Positions 1-9,246 of a DNA stretch of 64,000 nucleotides are shown piece after piece. Source of the DNA: CAVQCT01 sp964371785. GTDB taxonomy: Bacteria; Zixibacteria; MSB-5A5; GN15; FEB-12. Both the position numbers and the translations under genes were made by a program. The stretch spans positions 476,076 to 540,075 of the forward strand of contig CAYJOL010000002.1 in assembly GCA_964371785.1 (NCBI GenBank), written 5' to 3'. The notes under the pieces are model-generated. The model worked only from the letters and a program-made list of their open reading frames with translations, was not told where the DNA came from and did no database searches. The number at the start of each line of letters is the position of its first letter. Position 1 is the stretch's first letter.

Positions 1-1646
1 ACTATCCCGCCCGCGTCAGCGCATTGGCCGTACAGGCTGCCGGATGGCTGGCCGACAGCAGTATGACGAGCGTCAGTGCGCAGTTGACCGGGTACCTGAG
101 TCATCCTTCTCCCGAGGTGCGCGAGGCGACCTGTTATGCATTGGTGCAGGCAGGAGCGAGAGACCGTGGACCTGAATTGATGGATTTCATTCGAAGTGAA
201 CCGGATGAGGAGGTCAAGCGGGCCGCCCTGTATGCCATGTCAAGACTGGGCGTCAAACCGGCCCAGGAGATCTACGCTGATTACCTGGCCGATAGTGATC
301 CATGGATCCGTTCATTGGCGGTGCATGGAATCGGACTTGGCGAAGGGCACGAGTCGATCAGATTTCTTATGATAGCGCTTAACGACGCGAACAGGGGGGT
401 AGTAGTTCAGACAGTGCGGGAGCTGTCAAAGAAATCCGATCCCGATGCCAGGAAGAGACTTGTCAGCAAACTGGAGAATGAGAACGATGAACTGGTTCGA
501 ATGGACATTCTCGATGCGCTCGGTCGCCAGAAAAACGCGGACGCTTTGCTATATGCCAAACAGTTACTGGACAGCACGGCTTCCAATAATATTGTCTCCA
601 GTGTTATCACATACCTTGCAACTGTAGAAGGAGACAGGGCAATTACGCTGATCGATTCTTTGGCATTGCTGAAAAGCCCGCAAATAAGGGCATCCTGCGC
701 CGATGCCTACGGTGTAGTGGGGAATCCTTCGGTCGCTTCACGGCTCGGCGTTCTGTTCAACGACCCTAATTCTTCCGTGCGGGCCGCTGCATTTAGTTCG
801 CTGACGGGAGTCGACGCTCAAAACATGGAATTCTACCTCAATAAGGCGCTCAGTGATACTGATTTTGTTCTGCAAGCGCTGGCACTAGACAAAATATCCA
901 GCGGCAAGCTGAAGTCGTATTTGCCACGTATGAACGAAATGATGGCCGAAGGATCCGGAATTGATGTGGACACCCGCCGATCCCTGGTCGAAGCATCGGC
1001 GCCATTCATACAAGAGAATAAAGAGGATACGGCAGCGCGACAACTACTCATCAAAGGAATCCTGGATCCATCGTACGTCGTCCGACTAAAGGCTGCCGAC
1101 GAATATAAAGACCTGCTTGGCGAAGACCGCTACAAGCAGGTGCCGCCGGCCGAGACGCGAATCAGCAACTCGGCGCTCCAGAAAGCATTTGACAGCGAGA
1201 AGAGAAATCCGGCCGGCGTGATTGCCACCAACAAAGGGAATATCGAAATCGAACTGTATTTCGATACAGCTCCGCTTACGGTTCTCAATTTTATTAATCT
1301 CGCGTCTAGCGGATTCTATAAGGGCCTCATTTTCCACCGGGTAGTGTCCAATTTTGTAATTCAGGGTGGCGACCCGCTCGGTACGGGCTGGGGCGGCCCG
1401 GGATATTTCATTCGCGACGAGTACTCGAGCCTGCCGTTTAAAAAGGGAACGGTCGGGATCGCGACCTCGGGTAAAGATACCGGAGGATCCCAATTCTTTA
1501 TCACACTGTCGCCTCAGCCGCATCTGGTCGGCCGATACACCGTTTTCGGCCAGGTAATATCGGGCATGGATGTGGCCCAGAGAATTGTTCCGGGCGACAC
1601 GATTCGGGAAGTCGTCATAAAACAACCTGCCGGGAGCGCTCAATAG
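1..1646 (+). CDS. HEAT-repeat protein fused to cyclophilin-type peptidyl-prolyl isomerase (5' partial)
   Basis: The reading frame is open to the first base of the window, so the N terminus is missing; a TTG at 24 is only an internal candidate start. Counting from that TTG, residues 1 to about 370 are degenerate HEAT-like helical repeats (pattern VRxAAxxALxxxG). Residues about 395-535 are a complete cyclophilin domain with the FHRV motif near residue 436 holding the catalytic Arg, followed by IQGGDP and GSQFFI. Cyclophilins isomerise Xaa-Pro bonds. The HEAT array probably binds a client or partner, and an envelope location is plausible but the signal peptide would lie outside the window. The next gene begins one base after the stop, suggesting co-transcription. 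The fusion itself is clear; its biological role is not known. Confidence 0.9.
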   Translation, partial: YPARVSALAVQAAGWLADSSMTSVSAQLTGYLSHPSPEVREATCYALVQAGARDRGPELMDFIRSEPDEEVKRAALYAMSRLGVKPAQEIYADYLADSDPWIRSLAVHGIGLGEGHESIRFLMIALNDANRGVVVQTVRELSKKSDPDARKRLVSKLENENDELVRMDILDALGRQKNADALLYAKQLLDSTASNNIVSSVITYLATVEGDRAITLIDSLALLKSPQIRASCADAYGVVGNPSVASRLGVLFNDPNSSVRAAAFSSLTGVDAQNMEFYLNKALSDTDFVLQALALDKISSGKLKSYLPRMNEMMAEGSGIDVDTRRSLVEASAPFIQENKEDTAARQLLIKGILDPSYVVRLKAADEYKDLLGEDRYKQVPPAETRISNSALQKAFDSEKRNPAGVIATNKGNIEIELYFDTAPLTVLNFINLASSGFYKGLIFHRVVSNFVIQGGDPLGTGWGGPGYFIRDEYSSLPFKKGTVGIATSGKDTGGSQFFITLSPQPHLVGRYTVFGQVISGMDVAQRIVPGDTIREVVIKQPAGSAQ

Positions 1647-1647
1647 A

Positions 1648-2466
1648 ATGAGAAATTTGTGTCTGTGGACAACATTCGTGCTGTTGCTCATATGCGGCGG
1701 ACCAATGCCGATACGCGCCCAGTCCGGCGGTGGAATCGACCCGGAGGCGCTGATTGAGCGAATCCTGTCGGTGGACGAAAAACAGATGGCCCAGGTCCAC
1801 GATGTGACATTCGATGCCGAGTATGTTGAGGGGGAACGAAACGACGAAGGTGATTTCACCGAGAAGACCAGGTTCCTCAAAAAAATCTATGTCAAATATG
1901 TCGATGACACAGCCTGGTTCAAGGAAGATTATCAAGCGTACTATAAAGACGGTGAATTACAGAGTCGAGAACAGCTGGCCAGAGAAGCCGCCGACCGAAA
2001 GGAAAAGAAAATCGGGCGGAAAGCCAAGGATATCTCCTATGACATGCTCAAGCCGTTTTTCCCGGACATGCGTCCGCACTACGATATCACCTATAAAGGT
2101 GTATCCGATCAGCTCATCGAGGGCTACACCTGTTATCGATTCCGGGTGGAAGCGAAGGAAGAAGACGAGCGGTATATCAATGGGGATTACTATATCGATG
2201 CCGAGTCGTTTCATTTGGTCGAGGTTGACTTTTCACCGGCAAAACTGGTCAAGAAAGCGATGTTCAGGCTGAGCGAGATGCACTTGACCATTCTCTACGG
2301 ACCATCTGAGAGCGGCCTCTGGTTTCCGCGTCAATTCGATATTCAGGGAAAAGGGAAAGCCATGCTGTTCATACGAGTGAATTTTTCGGGTACGGAATTT
2401 TACCGCAACCCGGTCGTTAACTCCGGCCTCTCGGACGATTTGTTCAAGGAGAAAAGCCATGACTAA
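1648..2466 (+). CDS. Secreted LolA/outer-membrane-lipoprotein-sorting-like protein
   Basis: 272 residues. The first 25 or so form a signal peptide (basic start, hydrophobic core, cut near IRA-QS) with no lipobox Cys, so a soluble periplasmic protein is expected. The rest is a run of beta strands with alternating aromatic and charged residues (VKYVDDTAWFKEDYQAYY, then GYTCYRFRVEAK, then DAESFHLVEVDF), which resembles the half-barrel of LolA-like proteins. In those proteins a final strand reports on the lipid or polymer bound. The family assignment is from strand pattern only. It starts 1 bp after the HEAT/cyclophilin gene and overlaps the adenosine-specific kinase gene by 8 bp, so it sits inside an operon with an envelope folding factor. 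Confidence 0.6.
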   Translation: MRNLCLWTTFVLLLICGGPMPIRAQSGGGIDPEALIERILSVDEKQMAQVHDVTFDAEYVEGERNDEGDFTEKTRFLKKIYVKYVDDTAWFKEDYQAYYKDGELQSREQLAREAADRKEKKIGRKAKDISYDMLKPFFPDMRPHYDITYKGVSDQLIEGYTCYRFRVEAKEEDERYINGDYYIDAESFHLVEVDFSPAKLVKKAMFRLSEMHLTILYGPSESGLWFPRQFDIQGKGKAMLFIRVNFSGTEFYRNPVVNSGLSDDLFKEKSHD

Positions 2467-2950
2467 TTTCCGGACCAAAATCGTGAAAGTCGGCATCCCG
2501 GAAGGATGCAACGTGATATTCGGCCAGTCGCATTTTATCAAGACGGTTGAAGATCTTTATGAAGTTCTGGTGACAGCGTCTCCATCACTCAAATTCGGTA
2601 TCGCTTTTTGCGAAGCATCACAGAGGCGACTGGTGCGCCACGACGGCAACGACGGCAAAATGGAGGAGTTGGCCGCGCAGGCGGCATTCGATGTAGCGTG
2701 CGGCCATACTTTCTTTATTTTCATGAAAGAAGGTTTTCCCATCAATGTACTCGACCGGGTGAGAAGAACCGATGAGGTCTGTCAGATCTTCTGCTCAACC
2801 GCGAACCAGCTTGAAGTTGTAGTGGCTGAAACTGATCTCGGACGTGGGGTGATGGGCGTGGTCGACGGCGAGCCGCCGTTGGCTATTGAGTCCGAGGATG
2901 ATCAGCAGGAAAGACAGGCCTTCCTGCGCAAGATTGGATACAAACGGTAA
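2459..2950 (+). CDS. Adenosine-specific kinase family protein (PF04008-like)
   Basis: 163 residues, the usual size for this small single-domain family. The N-terminal VGIPEGCNVIFGQSHFIKTVEDLYEVL and the central FGIAFCEAS, RHDGND and HTFFIF stretches are characteristic of the family best known from archaeal genomes and named adenosine-specific kinase from structural work; the physiological reaction in bacteria is unsettled. The protein is soluble with no signal peptide. Its ATG lies inside the end of the preceding secreted-protein gene (8-bp overlap), so translational coupling is likely although the functional link is obscure. The GNAT gene follows 15 bp later. Confidence 0.85.
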   Translation: MTNFRTKIVKVGIPEGCNVIFGQSHFIKTVEDLYEVLVTASPSLKFGIAFCEASQRRLVRHDGNDGKMEELAAQAAFDVACGHTFFIFMKEGFPINVLDRVRRTDEVCQIFCSTANQLEVVVAETDLGRGVMGVVDGEPPLAIESEDDQQERQAFLRKIGYKR

Positions 2951-2965
2951 TTCTGCCCCAACGGT

Positions 2966-3742
2966 ATGCTCATCTTCTCTACCGATAAAAAACGACTCCT
3001 TGAACATTTCCAAAAAGATCCGGTACTGTTCGCCTATCATATCGGCGATCTGGATGACTTTCTCTTTGAGAAGTGCCAGTGGGCGGTCGACTACGAAGAG
3101 CGGGCCCACGTGCTCGAATCCGTGCTCATCTACTCAGGGGGAGATATCCCTACGGTGCTCGCGGTCGGGCTTACCGATCGTTTTGCTCCCATGCTGGACA
3201 ACCTTTTGGACCTGTTGCCGCCAAGATTCTACTGCCACTTTAGGAAAGAATCTCGCGAGCAGTTCCGCAAGTTATACCGGGAAAATCCGCTTGGTACACT
3301 TCATCGCATGAAGCTCGAGACATTCAAGCCACAGCCGGGCGATGAGCATATACGACGACTGAGGCCGTTGGATGAAAAAAGACTCCGTCAATTCTACCGT
3401 CGCGCTTACCCCGACTGCTATTTTACGGCACGCATGCTTGAGACCGGAAAATATTTCGGTTACGAACGCGAGGGTTTACTGCTCGCGGTCGCGGGCGTGC
3501 ACGTCCATTCAGATGTCTATAACGTGACGGTTCTCGGAAGCATCGCAACGGACCCTGACGCGCGTGGGCAGGGGCTTGCGACGAGGGTAACATCGCGACT
3601 AATCACGGACATCGACCCATCGAAGCATATGATTTGCCTCAATGTCCACACCGGCAACGCACCGGCCATACGATGCTATGAGAAGTTGGGGTTTGAGCGA
3701 GTATATCAGTTTGAGGAATCGCTTTTTGAATTAAAGCGATAG
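2966..3742 (+). CDS. GNAT family N-acetyltransferase
   Basis: 258 residues. The C-terminal half (about 115-258) is a GNAT fold: the acetyl-CoA pyrophosphate-binding loop is DARGQGLATRVTSRL near residue 198-212, and the end carries the usual NAPAIRCYEKLGF motif. The N-terminal half (MLIFSTDKKRLLEHFQKDPVLFAYHIGDLDDF) is of the type found in GNAT enzymes with a degenerate first domain, so a two-domain acetyltransferase is expected. The substrate cannot be told. It lies 15 bp after the adenosine-specific kinase gene and faces the NifU-like gene tail to tail. Confidence 0.88.
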   Translation: MLIFSTDKKRLLEHFQKDPVLFAYHIGDLDDFLFEKCQWAVDYEERAHVLESVLIYSGGDIPTVLAVGLTDRFAPMLDNLLDLLPPRFYCHFRKESREQFRKLYRENPLGTLHRMKLETFKPQPGDEHIRRLRPLDEKRLRQFYRRAYPDCYFTARMLETGKYFGYEREGLLLAVAGVHVHSDVYNVTVLGSIATDPDARGQGLATRVTSRLITDIDPSKHMICLNVHTGNAPAIRCYEKLGFERVYQFEESLFELKR

Positions 3743-3766
3743 ACCAACCGAGCTTACAGCAGGTGC

Positions 3767-4135
3767 CTATGCGCAACGGGCTCGATAGTCTTCGATCGCC
3801 GCACGGATGGCATCCGGGGCAAGGTTGGAGCAAGCCATTTTCTCGGGCGGAAGCCCGTTCAGGGCCTTAGCCACCTCTTCACGAGTCAACTCAGCCGCTT
3901 CCTCGAGTGTCTTACCCTTGACCATTTCAGACGCTATCGAGCTTGTGGCAATGGCGGCGGCGCATCCAAAAGTCTTGTATTTGATATCGGCAAGGCGTCC
4001 GTCGACAACTCTAATGAAGACTTTCATGACATCGCCGCAGTTCGGATTGCCCATACTGCCTACACCATCGGCGTCGGCAATCTCGCCGGTATTGCGTGGA
4101 TTTTTGAAGTGCTCCAGAACAGTGTCGTTGTACAT
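3767..4135 (-). CDS. nifU: NifU/IscU-like Fe-S cluster assembly scaffold
   Basis: Starting at the Met of MYNDTVLEHF (4135) the protein has 122 residues, the normal size of an IscU/NifU N-terminal scaffold; an upstream ATG would add 22 residues unlike the family. The three cluster-binding cysteines are present at C33 (GNPNCGDV), C58 (FGCAAAI) and C102 (KMACSNLA), with the Asp35 that usually tunes cluster release. The residue before the third Cys, normally His (HCS), is Ala101; the codon is GCT. Scaffolds pass [2Fe-2S] or [4Fe-4S] clusters from a cysteine desulfurase to apoproteins, but no desulfurase gene is nearby. It is a single gene between two convergent or unrelated neighbours. Confidence 0.9.
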   Translation of the reverse strand: MYNDTVLEHFKNPRNTGEIADADGVGSMGNPNCGDVMKVFIRVVDGRLADIKYKTFGCAAAIATSSIASEMVKGKTLEEAAELTREEVAKALNGLPPEKMACSNLAPDAIRAAIEDYRARCA

Positions 4136-4215
4136 ACCTGCAAGGTAACAAAAACCGGAAAGCCCGCAATGGGAATTTTCCCGATGCAGGCTTTGAAGCA
4201 CATTGATTCGGTCGG

Positions 4216-5901
4216 CTACTTAATCTTGCTGGCGGGGAGTATCTGACCGGCCTGATACAGAGTCAACCCGGTGACCTTGCCGGAAGAATCCCGCTGAAAC
4301 TTGACCTGGGCGTCGACCACCTTCAAAAAGAACTCTGTCTCGGAACTCGGAAAGATCTCATTTTCTCCCTGTCCGGTGGCTTGTGCAAAAATCTGGTCGC
4401 CGCGATGAGTTATCGTAAGTATGAAGCCGGGCATCAGCTGATAGTCTCCGGCATAGTCATCGTACAACGATGGATCAACCTGGGCAATTGTCCGTTGCGA
4501 CATAATGCTGTCGGCTACCGGCCCGGTGATCAGCCGAGCGGTATCATTGACGCCCGCCTGATGCATTACATGAGCATACACCAGGCCGCTATCGTTTCTC
4601 AGAAAGGTAAGGGTAGTGGAGTTGTCGTGAGTGAAAAAGAACTTATCGGGAGCTTCAGGCTCAACTACGAGCTGCTGCCCTCCGCTGCGTTGTGAATAGA
4701 GGTTTCCGGTGCTTGCCGTAATTACACGGTATATGTCAGGGGCTATTTGATAGACACCGGCAAATTGAGAAAGTGTTCGGGGATCTATTTGAGCAGGCGT
4801 TTTCTTGACGGGCAGATCGTAGGGCTGACCAAAAACAATCGCCGCAAGACTCGCCGCAATCTGCTCCACCGGCGCGGACAGATTATTGCTCAGTACCACC
4901 ACGCACACGGAGTCATCGACATACCGGTCGACTGTACTGTGGAAACCATCTATTCCACCGTTGTGCCAGATTCTCCGATGACCGTAGAGCGTATCAATTA
5001 CAGACGCGTACCCGTAATTATCCCGATAAGGCGTAAACATTTCTTCGCGCGCCTTCCTGGAAAGCAGCTGGTTTGTGTACAGCGACCGGTCCCACAATAA
5101 CAGGTCGCCGACCGTCGAGTAGACAGCGCCGGCCGAAAAAGGAAGACTCATGGCGATGCGGTCGGAGTTTTCGATTTTGCCGCTGTCATTCAGTTGATAC
5201 CCGCAGGCACGATTTGGCAGAATGTCGGCATTGTCGCCGTAGCCGGAGTTGGTCATGTGGAGCGGTTCGAAGATATGTCGTGTTAAGTAATCTGCATATG
5301 ATTCGCTGGAAACCTTCTCAATGATCGCCCCCAACAGTACGTAACCGGAGTTGCTGTACTTAAATCGCGAACCCGGCTCGAAATCCAGCGGCAGATGCGA
5401 AAATGACGCGATTAGAGAATCGAGTGAAGCGGGGAGAAGTTTCTTAATTTCAAAATCCGGTTGATCGGTATAGTTGGGGATTCCCGATGTATGGGTGAGT
5501 AGATTCCTAATCGTGATCTTGTCGCCGGTCTCCTTCGGATAATCCGGCAGGTACTCGGTGATCGTATCGGTGACTTTGATTTTTCCGGCTTCGACCAGCT
5601 GCATGATTGCGGTAGCGGTAAACTGCTTCGTCACGGAGCCGATGAGGAACTTCATCTGATCGGTGTTCGGCACGTTCAGCTCGATATTTGCCATGCCATA
5701 GCCGGCGCTGAGAATCGGCACGCCTTTTTCTGCGACCAGCACAGCCCCATGGAACTGATTGACATCATGTGATGCCTTCAGATAACTGTCGAGCTGATCA
5801 TGAAGTTCGGTTGTAGTGGCGGAAATCAGGCCTGCTGTAAACAGGACCCCAATTGCTATTCCGACGATTAGCGACCAGTGTTTACTCCGCGTATTTCGCA
5901 T
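4216..5901 (-). CDS. Secreted serine hydrolase, class C beta-lactamase/DD-peptidase family
   Basis: 561 residues with an N-terminal hydrophobic signal (residues 8-30). The beta-lactamase class C fold spans about 35-350: S89-V-T-K92 is the nucleophile motif, Y182-S-N184 the second motif, and H313-N-G315 replaces the usual KTG third box, as in many esterase-like or peptidase-like members (EstB, D-aminopeptidase types). The remaining 200 residues hold two related beta-rich modules (each with FAGVYQ/YAGDYQL), similar to the C-terminal extension common on these enzymes. Likely periplasmic or outer surface; whether it acts on peptides, esters or cell wall cannot be told. A good AGGAGG ribosome site sits 5 bp before the ATG. 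Monocistronic. Confidence 0.88.
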   Translation of the reverse strand: MRNTRSKHWSLIVGIAIGVLFTAGLISATTTELHDQLDSYLKASHDVNQFHGAVLVAEKGVPILSAGYGMANIELNVPNTDQMKFLIGSVTKQFTATAIMQLVEAGKIKVTDTITEYLPDYPKETGDKITIRNLLTHTSGIPNYTDQPDFEIKKLLPASLDSLIASFSHLPLDFEPGSRFKYSNSGYVLLGAIIEKVSSESYADYLTRHIFEPLHMTNSGYGDNADILPNRACGYQLNDSGKIENSDRIAMSLPFSAGAVYSTVGDLLLWDRSLYTNQLLSRKAREEMFTPYRDNYGYASVIDTLYGHRRIWHNGGIDGFHSTVDRYVDDSVCVVVLSNNLSAPVEQIAASLAAIVFGQPYDLPVKKTPAQIDPRTLSQFAGVYQIAPDIYRVITASTGNLYSQRSGGQQLVVEPEAPDKFFFTHDNSTTLTFLRNDSGLVYAHVMHQAGVNDTARLITGPVADSIMSQRTIAQVDPSLYDDYAGDYQLMPGFILTITHRGDQIFAQATGQGENEIFPSSETEFFLKVVDAQVKFQRDSSGKVTGLTLYQAGQILPASKIK

Positions 5902-6030
5902 ATGTACCTCCTGCCAAGTTATTTACCGAATTATGTCCGTTCGATTCACTGGACGGGTGAATCTCAAGATTGTTTCGCGGGTGGTAGTCTTTTCCTTTTT
6001 TGGAACGGAATTAATTTATTCCAGTGCCTG

Positions 6031-6861
6031 CTACATCTTCTCCACGCACCCGGCGATCAGGTCCCTCAGTTTCGGCTCGGTCCGCGACGCTGTCCCAATG
6101 ACATCATCGAGCGAACAGGGGTGCATATTGTCGGCCAGGCCCATATCGGTAATAATCGAAAACGCGAGAATCCGGTTATGCTGGTGATGAGCCGCGAGGA
6201 CTTCGGGAACTGTTGACATTCCGACCGCATCTGCGCCGAACCCACGGAACATCCGATACTCCGCCGCTGTCTCAAGACAGGGTCCGGTCAAGCCGACATA
6301 CACCCCTTCCTGCAGACGAATCTTGAGGTCGATGGCAACCTGTTTGGCCAGCTCTATATATTTGCGATTGTATACTTCATACATGTCCGGAAAGCGGTCG
6401 CCCCAGGCGTTGTCATTCGGTCCGATCAACGGATTACCGGGGAAGAAGTTGATATGGTCCTTGATGAGCATGATGTCGCCGGGGCGAAAATTCGGATTCA
6501 TGCCGCCGGCGGCATTCGAGACGATGAGCGTTTCCATCCCGAGCGCCTTCATCACCCGGACCGGGAAAGCGATCTGCTGGAATGAGTACCCCTCGTAATA
6601 ATGAAACCGTCCCTGCATGCACACGACTTTTTTGCCGCGCAGATTTCCAAACAAAAGTCTCCCGGCATGTGATTCCACCGTGGACACCGGGAAATGGGGA
6701 ATCTTGTCATAGCCAACCGTATCAACTATCTGTATGCCATCGACCAACGACCCAAGTCCGGTCCCCAGAATAATGCCAATTGTGGGTTGGAAACTGACCT
6801 GTTTCTTTATGAATCCGACTGCGTCCTCGAGCATCGTATGAAATTCTTCAGTCTTCTGCAT
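6031..6861 (-). CDS. punA: Purine nucleoside phosphorylase (trimeric, type II family)
   Basis: 276 residues, typical for the inosine/guanosine-specific PNP family. Signature blocks are GIILGTGLGSL (phosphate loop) near residue 30, then SNAAGGMNPNFRPGDIMLI and the hallmark GADAVGMSTVPEV with the purine-binding Glu in LETAAEYRMF. The enzyme splits purine nucleosides with phosphate to free base plus ribose- or deoxyribose-1-phosphate in purine salvage, in the cytosol. A GGAG ribosome site precedes the ATG (CACAGGAGCAATAG). It stands alone, with the serine-hydrolase gene downstream on the same strand about 130 bp away. The exact symbol among PNP family names is a convention. Confidence 0.93.
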   Translation of the reverse strand: MQKTEEFHTMLEDAVGFIKKQVSFQPTIGIILGTGLGSLVDGIQIVDTVGYDKIPHFPVSTVESHAGRLLFGNLRGKKVVCMQGRFHYYEGYSFQQIAFPVRVMKALGMETLIVSNAAGGMNPNFRPGDIMLIKDHINFFPGNPLIGPNDNAWGDRFPDMYEVYNRKYIELAKQVAIDLKIRLQEGVYVGLTGPCLETAAEYRMFRGFGADAVGMSTVPEVLAAHHQHNRILAFSIITDMGLADNMHPCSLDDVIGTASRTEPKLRDLIAGCVEKM

Positions 6862-6982
6862 CTATTGCTCCTGTGCCTACTTGGTTACTGAAATATATCT
6901 GCAGAGAATATAGCAATGGGCGTAGCATTGTCAGCAAAAAGGTGAATGGGAGGCTGTAAATCAATAAGAGAGAAGAATAAAA

Positions 6983-7019
6983 AAAGACCGGCCTGGATGG
7001 GACTTGGCGGCCGGTCTTT
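6983..7019 (-). terminator. Rho-independent terminator of the divIVA transcript
   Basis: An 11-bp perfect stem (arm AAAGACCGGCC at 6983-6993 and its complement at 7009-7019) with a 15-nt loop is followed on the minus strand by a run of U encoded at 6976-6985. It lies 22 bp past the divIVA stop codon and before the purine phosphorylase gene, so it ends the yggS-divIVA transcript. Confidence 0.88.
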
Positions 7020-7041
7020 GTATCATGTGGTGGGAAATATC

Positions 7042-8166
7042 TTAGCCTTTTTCCGCCTTTGACATCTCTTCTTCGAACTTGGCGACGACATCGTCCAGTT
7101 CTTTGGCGATATCCAGTCCGTTTTCCGACTGCCCGCGCGGTTTCTTCTTCTCGGCGATTACCGGCGTATCGATGTCGATATCGTTATGCTCGGTAGGGGC
7201 ATCCTGGGTTTCAGAACCGACTAGCACTTTATCCGTGTCCGGAGTCCCTTCGGATTCTGACGGATGGTCCATATGCGGGGTCACAAAACCGGCCGGAATA
7301 TCCTGCGCTCGCATGGTCGTTTCGAGGATTTGGCCTTTGTGAGCCGGGCGGTCGCTGTGAGGCATCTGCACATTGCCTTGTGCCTTGGACTTATAGTTGG
7401 CTAGTGCCGCGGCCAGGTCAGGGTCAATCTGCTGGTTTGAGTCGACATGACCGATGACTTTCTCGGAGGAGTCGGCCGGGATAATCTCGTCGGCCGCGTT
7501 GGCTTCCTCGGTACGAATTGGCTGATTCTGCGGTTTTGAGGCGATTGTCTCCAAGTCGCCGCGAGTCACGTCGGTTGTTTCAGTCACCTCGATCTTGTCG
7601 CCGTTAGTATGCCTGGGGATGGCCCCGGCTGTTGGCTTCGGCGGAGCGTAAACATTCTTTCGCTCAAGTTTGGGGGCCGGTGATGGTTCTTCGTGACCCG
7701 AGATATCTTTCTTGATATCCGGGATCGAAGATTCGTCGAGCATTTCCATGTGCGAATTGATCAGGTTGCGCAGATGAGAGAAATAGGACTTCTTGGTCGC
7801 TTCCAATTCGGTAAGCCTGGTCCGAAGCTCTTTGAGTCTCTGCTCCTGATTGCCAAGCAGCTTCTCGGACTCCTCTTTCGCTTTGGCGAGCATCTGCGCG
7901 GCATCTTTCTTGGCGTTGGCGATAGTCGAGTCGGCGTTCCGACGGGCATCGATTGCCGCATTCTTGATACTATCTTCAAACTGCCTGAGTCCTGCCAACT
8001 GCGTCTTGAGCGAGTCGTTGTCCATTGACAGTTTCAAATTGTCCTGCTTGACTTTCTCCAATGCTTCGGCAATCCGGTCGAGGAAGCTGTCTACTTCCTC
8101 CTTGTCATACCCGCGCATCTGATTCGAGAATTCACAATTGCGGATATCGTTCGGTGACAGGTCCAT
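7042..8166 (-). CDS. divIVA: DivIVA domain protein
   Basis: Start chosen at the ATG of MDLSPNDIRN (8166), preceded by GGTGAG; the longer frame from 8211 adds 15 residues without homologous look. 374 residues. Residues 1-60 match the DivIVA N-terminal membrane-targeting domain (LSPNDIRNCEF then MRGYDKEEVDSFLDRIAEAL). Residues 30-150 form a long coiled coil rich in Ala, Lys and Glu, and the remaining 220 are low-complexity, acidic and probably disordered, longer than in Firmicutes DivIVA. DivIVA proteins gather at curved membrane and recruit division, segregation or polar-growth factors. The yggS gene lies upstream on the same strand, a familiar pairing in division clusters. How this protein acts in a Gram-negative envelope is open. 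Confidence 0.88.
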   Translation of the reverse strand: MDLSPNDIRNCEFSNQMRGYDKEEVDSFLDRIAEALEKVKQDNLKLSMDNDSLKTQLAGLRQFEDSIKNAAIDARRNADSTIANAKKDAAQMLAKAKEESEKLLGNQEQRLKELRTRLTELEATKKSYFSHLRNLINSHMEMLDESSIPDIKKDISGHEEPSPAPKLERKNVYAPPKPTAGAIPRHTNGDKIEVTETTDVTRGDLETIASKPQNQPIRTEEANAADEIIPADSSEKVIGHVDSNQQIDPDLAAALANYKSKAQGNVQMPHSDRPAHKGQILETTMRAQDIPAGFVTPHMDHPSESEGTPDTDKVLVGSETQDAPTEHNDIDIDTPVIAEKKKPRGQSENGLDIAKELDDVVAKFEEEMSKAEKG

Positions 8167-8381
8167 AGCATACTCACCTATATTAAGGTTATCTGTTTTC
8201 GCTTTCGGCAAAAGCTGCCTGGGTGAATGCTGTTCGAAAATCGAGCAGTTTCATTCAGAGACATCCTATTTCTATTATCGTACTTTGTCGGGAAATATTA
8301 AGCGGGACGGCGACTTTTTGGATGTCCGGGAGGGGGGGCCGGCAGGTGACCGGTCAAGCCTTTGGGGAAAAAGAGGTTGGC

Positions 8382-9071
8382 TTAGTTTTCGCGAGGCCCG
8401 AAAAGAGCCGAACCGATTCGGATCATGGTCGACCCTTCGGCGATCGCCAACGGGAAATCATCAGTCATTCCCATAGAGAGGGTATCGAATTGGTCCCCGA
8501 CGATATTTTCCCCCTGCTCGAAAAGCTCGCGGCACCGGCCGAAGGCGGCCCGAATCTCCTGAGGGTCATCGACATGCGGACCGATCGTCATCAGTCCGGT
8601 CAGGCTGATGTTGGGCAGGTCGTTGACGCGCCGCACCAGTTCAAGACAATCCTGCGGAGGGACACCGAACTTCTGGCTTTCCCCGGAGCAGTTAACCTCG
8701 ATAAGACACTCCATTGTCCGGTTCAGCTCGGCGGCGCGGCGATTGATTTCCTCGGCCAGTTTCAAAGAATCGACAGATTGGATCACGTTGAACAACTCTA
8801 CAGCCCGTCGTGCTTTATTGGTCTGGAGATGGCCAATCAGGTGAAAACGCGCAATATGGCCGACATCGACAATCTTCGCCTCCGCTTCCTGCACACGACT
8901 TTCCCCAATATTATGATAGCCGGCAGCGACTGCTGTTCGGATTATACGAGCAGGGTGAGTCTTGGTGACGGCGACCACTGTGATATCGTCAGCATCACGA
9001 TCATACAGCTCGCATGCTTCGAGGATTCGCCCGCGGAGTTCTATTGAATTTTTTGAAAACGAGTCTTTCAC
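8382..9071 (-). CDS. yggS: YggS-family pyridoxal-phosphate homeostasis protein
   Basis: 229 residues, typical length. The fold is the alanine-racemase-type N-terminal TIM barrel. PLP-binding Lys37 lies in TVVAVTKTHP, followed by the family blocks NIGESRVQEAEAKI, FHLIGHLQTNK, LIEVNCSGESQKFG, LTGLMTIGPH and LSMGMTDDFPLAIAEGSTMIRIGSALFG. The protein binds PLP and buffers the free vitamin B6 and amino-acid pools; no robust enzymatic activity is known. It is 215 bp upstream of divIVA on the same strand, matching the common yggS-(yggT/sepF)-divIVA neighbourhood, here without yggT or sepF. Confidence 0.95.
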   Translation of the reverse strand: MKDSFSKNSIELRGRILEACELYDRDADDITVVAVTKTHPARIIRTAVAAGYHNIGESRVQEAEAKIVDVGHIARFHLIGHLQTNKARRAVELFNVIQSVDSLKLAEEINRRAAELNRTMECLIEVNCSGESQKFGVPPQDCLELVRRVNDLPNISLTGLMTIGPHVDDPQEIRAAFGRCRELFEQGENIVGDQFDTLSMGMTDDFPLAIAEGSTMIRIGSALFGPREN

Positions 9072-9246
9072 TGCTCAACACGAATAATCCTAAATTCGGA
9101 CGAAGTGCGCAAGGAAAATATTGTCGGTAAGGAGGTCTTCACACAGCGCTGACCCTCCCCGGGAGCATCCGGCGGGGCAATTCGGCCTTGGTGGCAGGCA
9201 AGATTACCGGTGAGGATGCTTGACAAACTTTGTGAAATCTGTAACT

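Noticed and set aside
1086..1880. A 264-codon minus-strand frame opposite the cyclophilin domain
   Set aside because: It is the complement of a well-supported domain, has no ribosome site and no family features.
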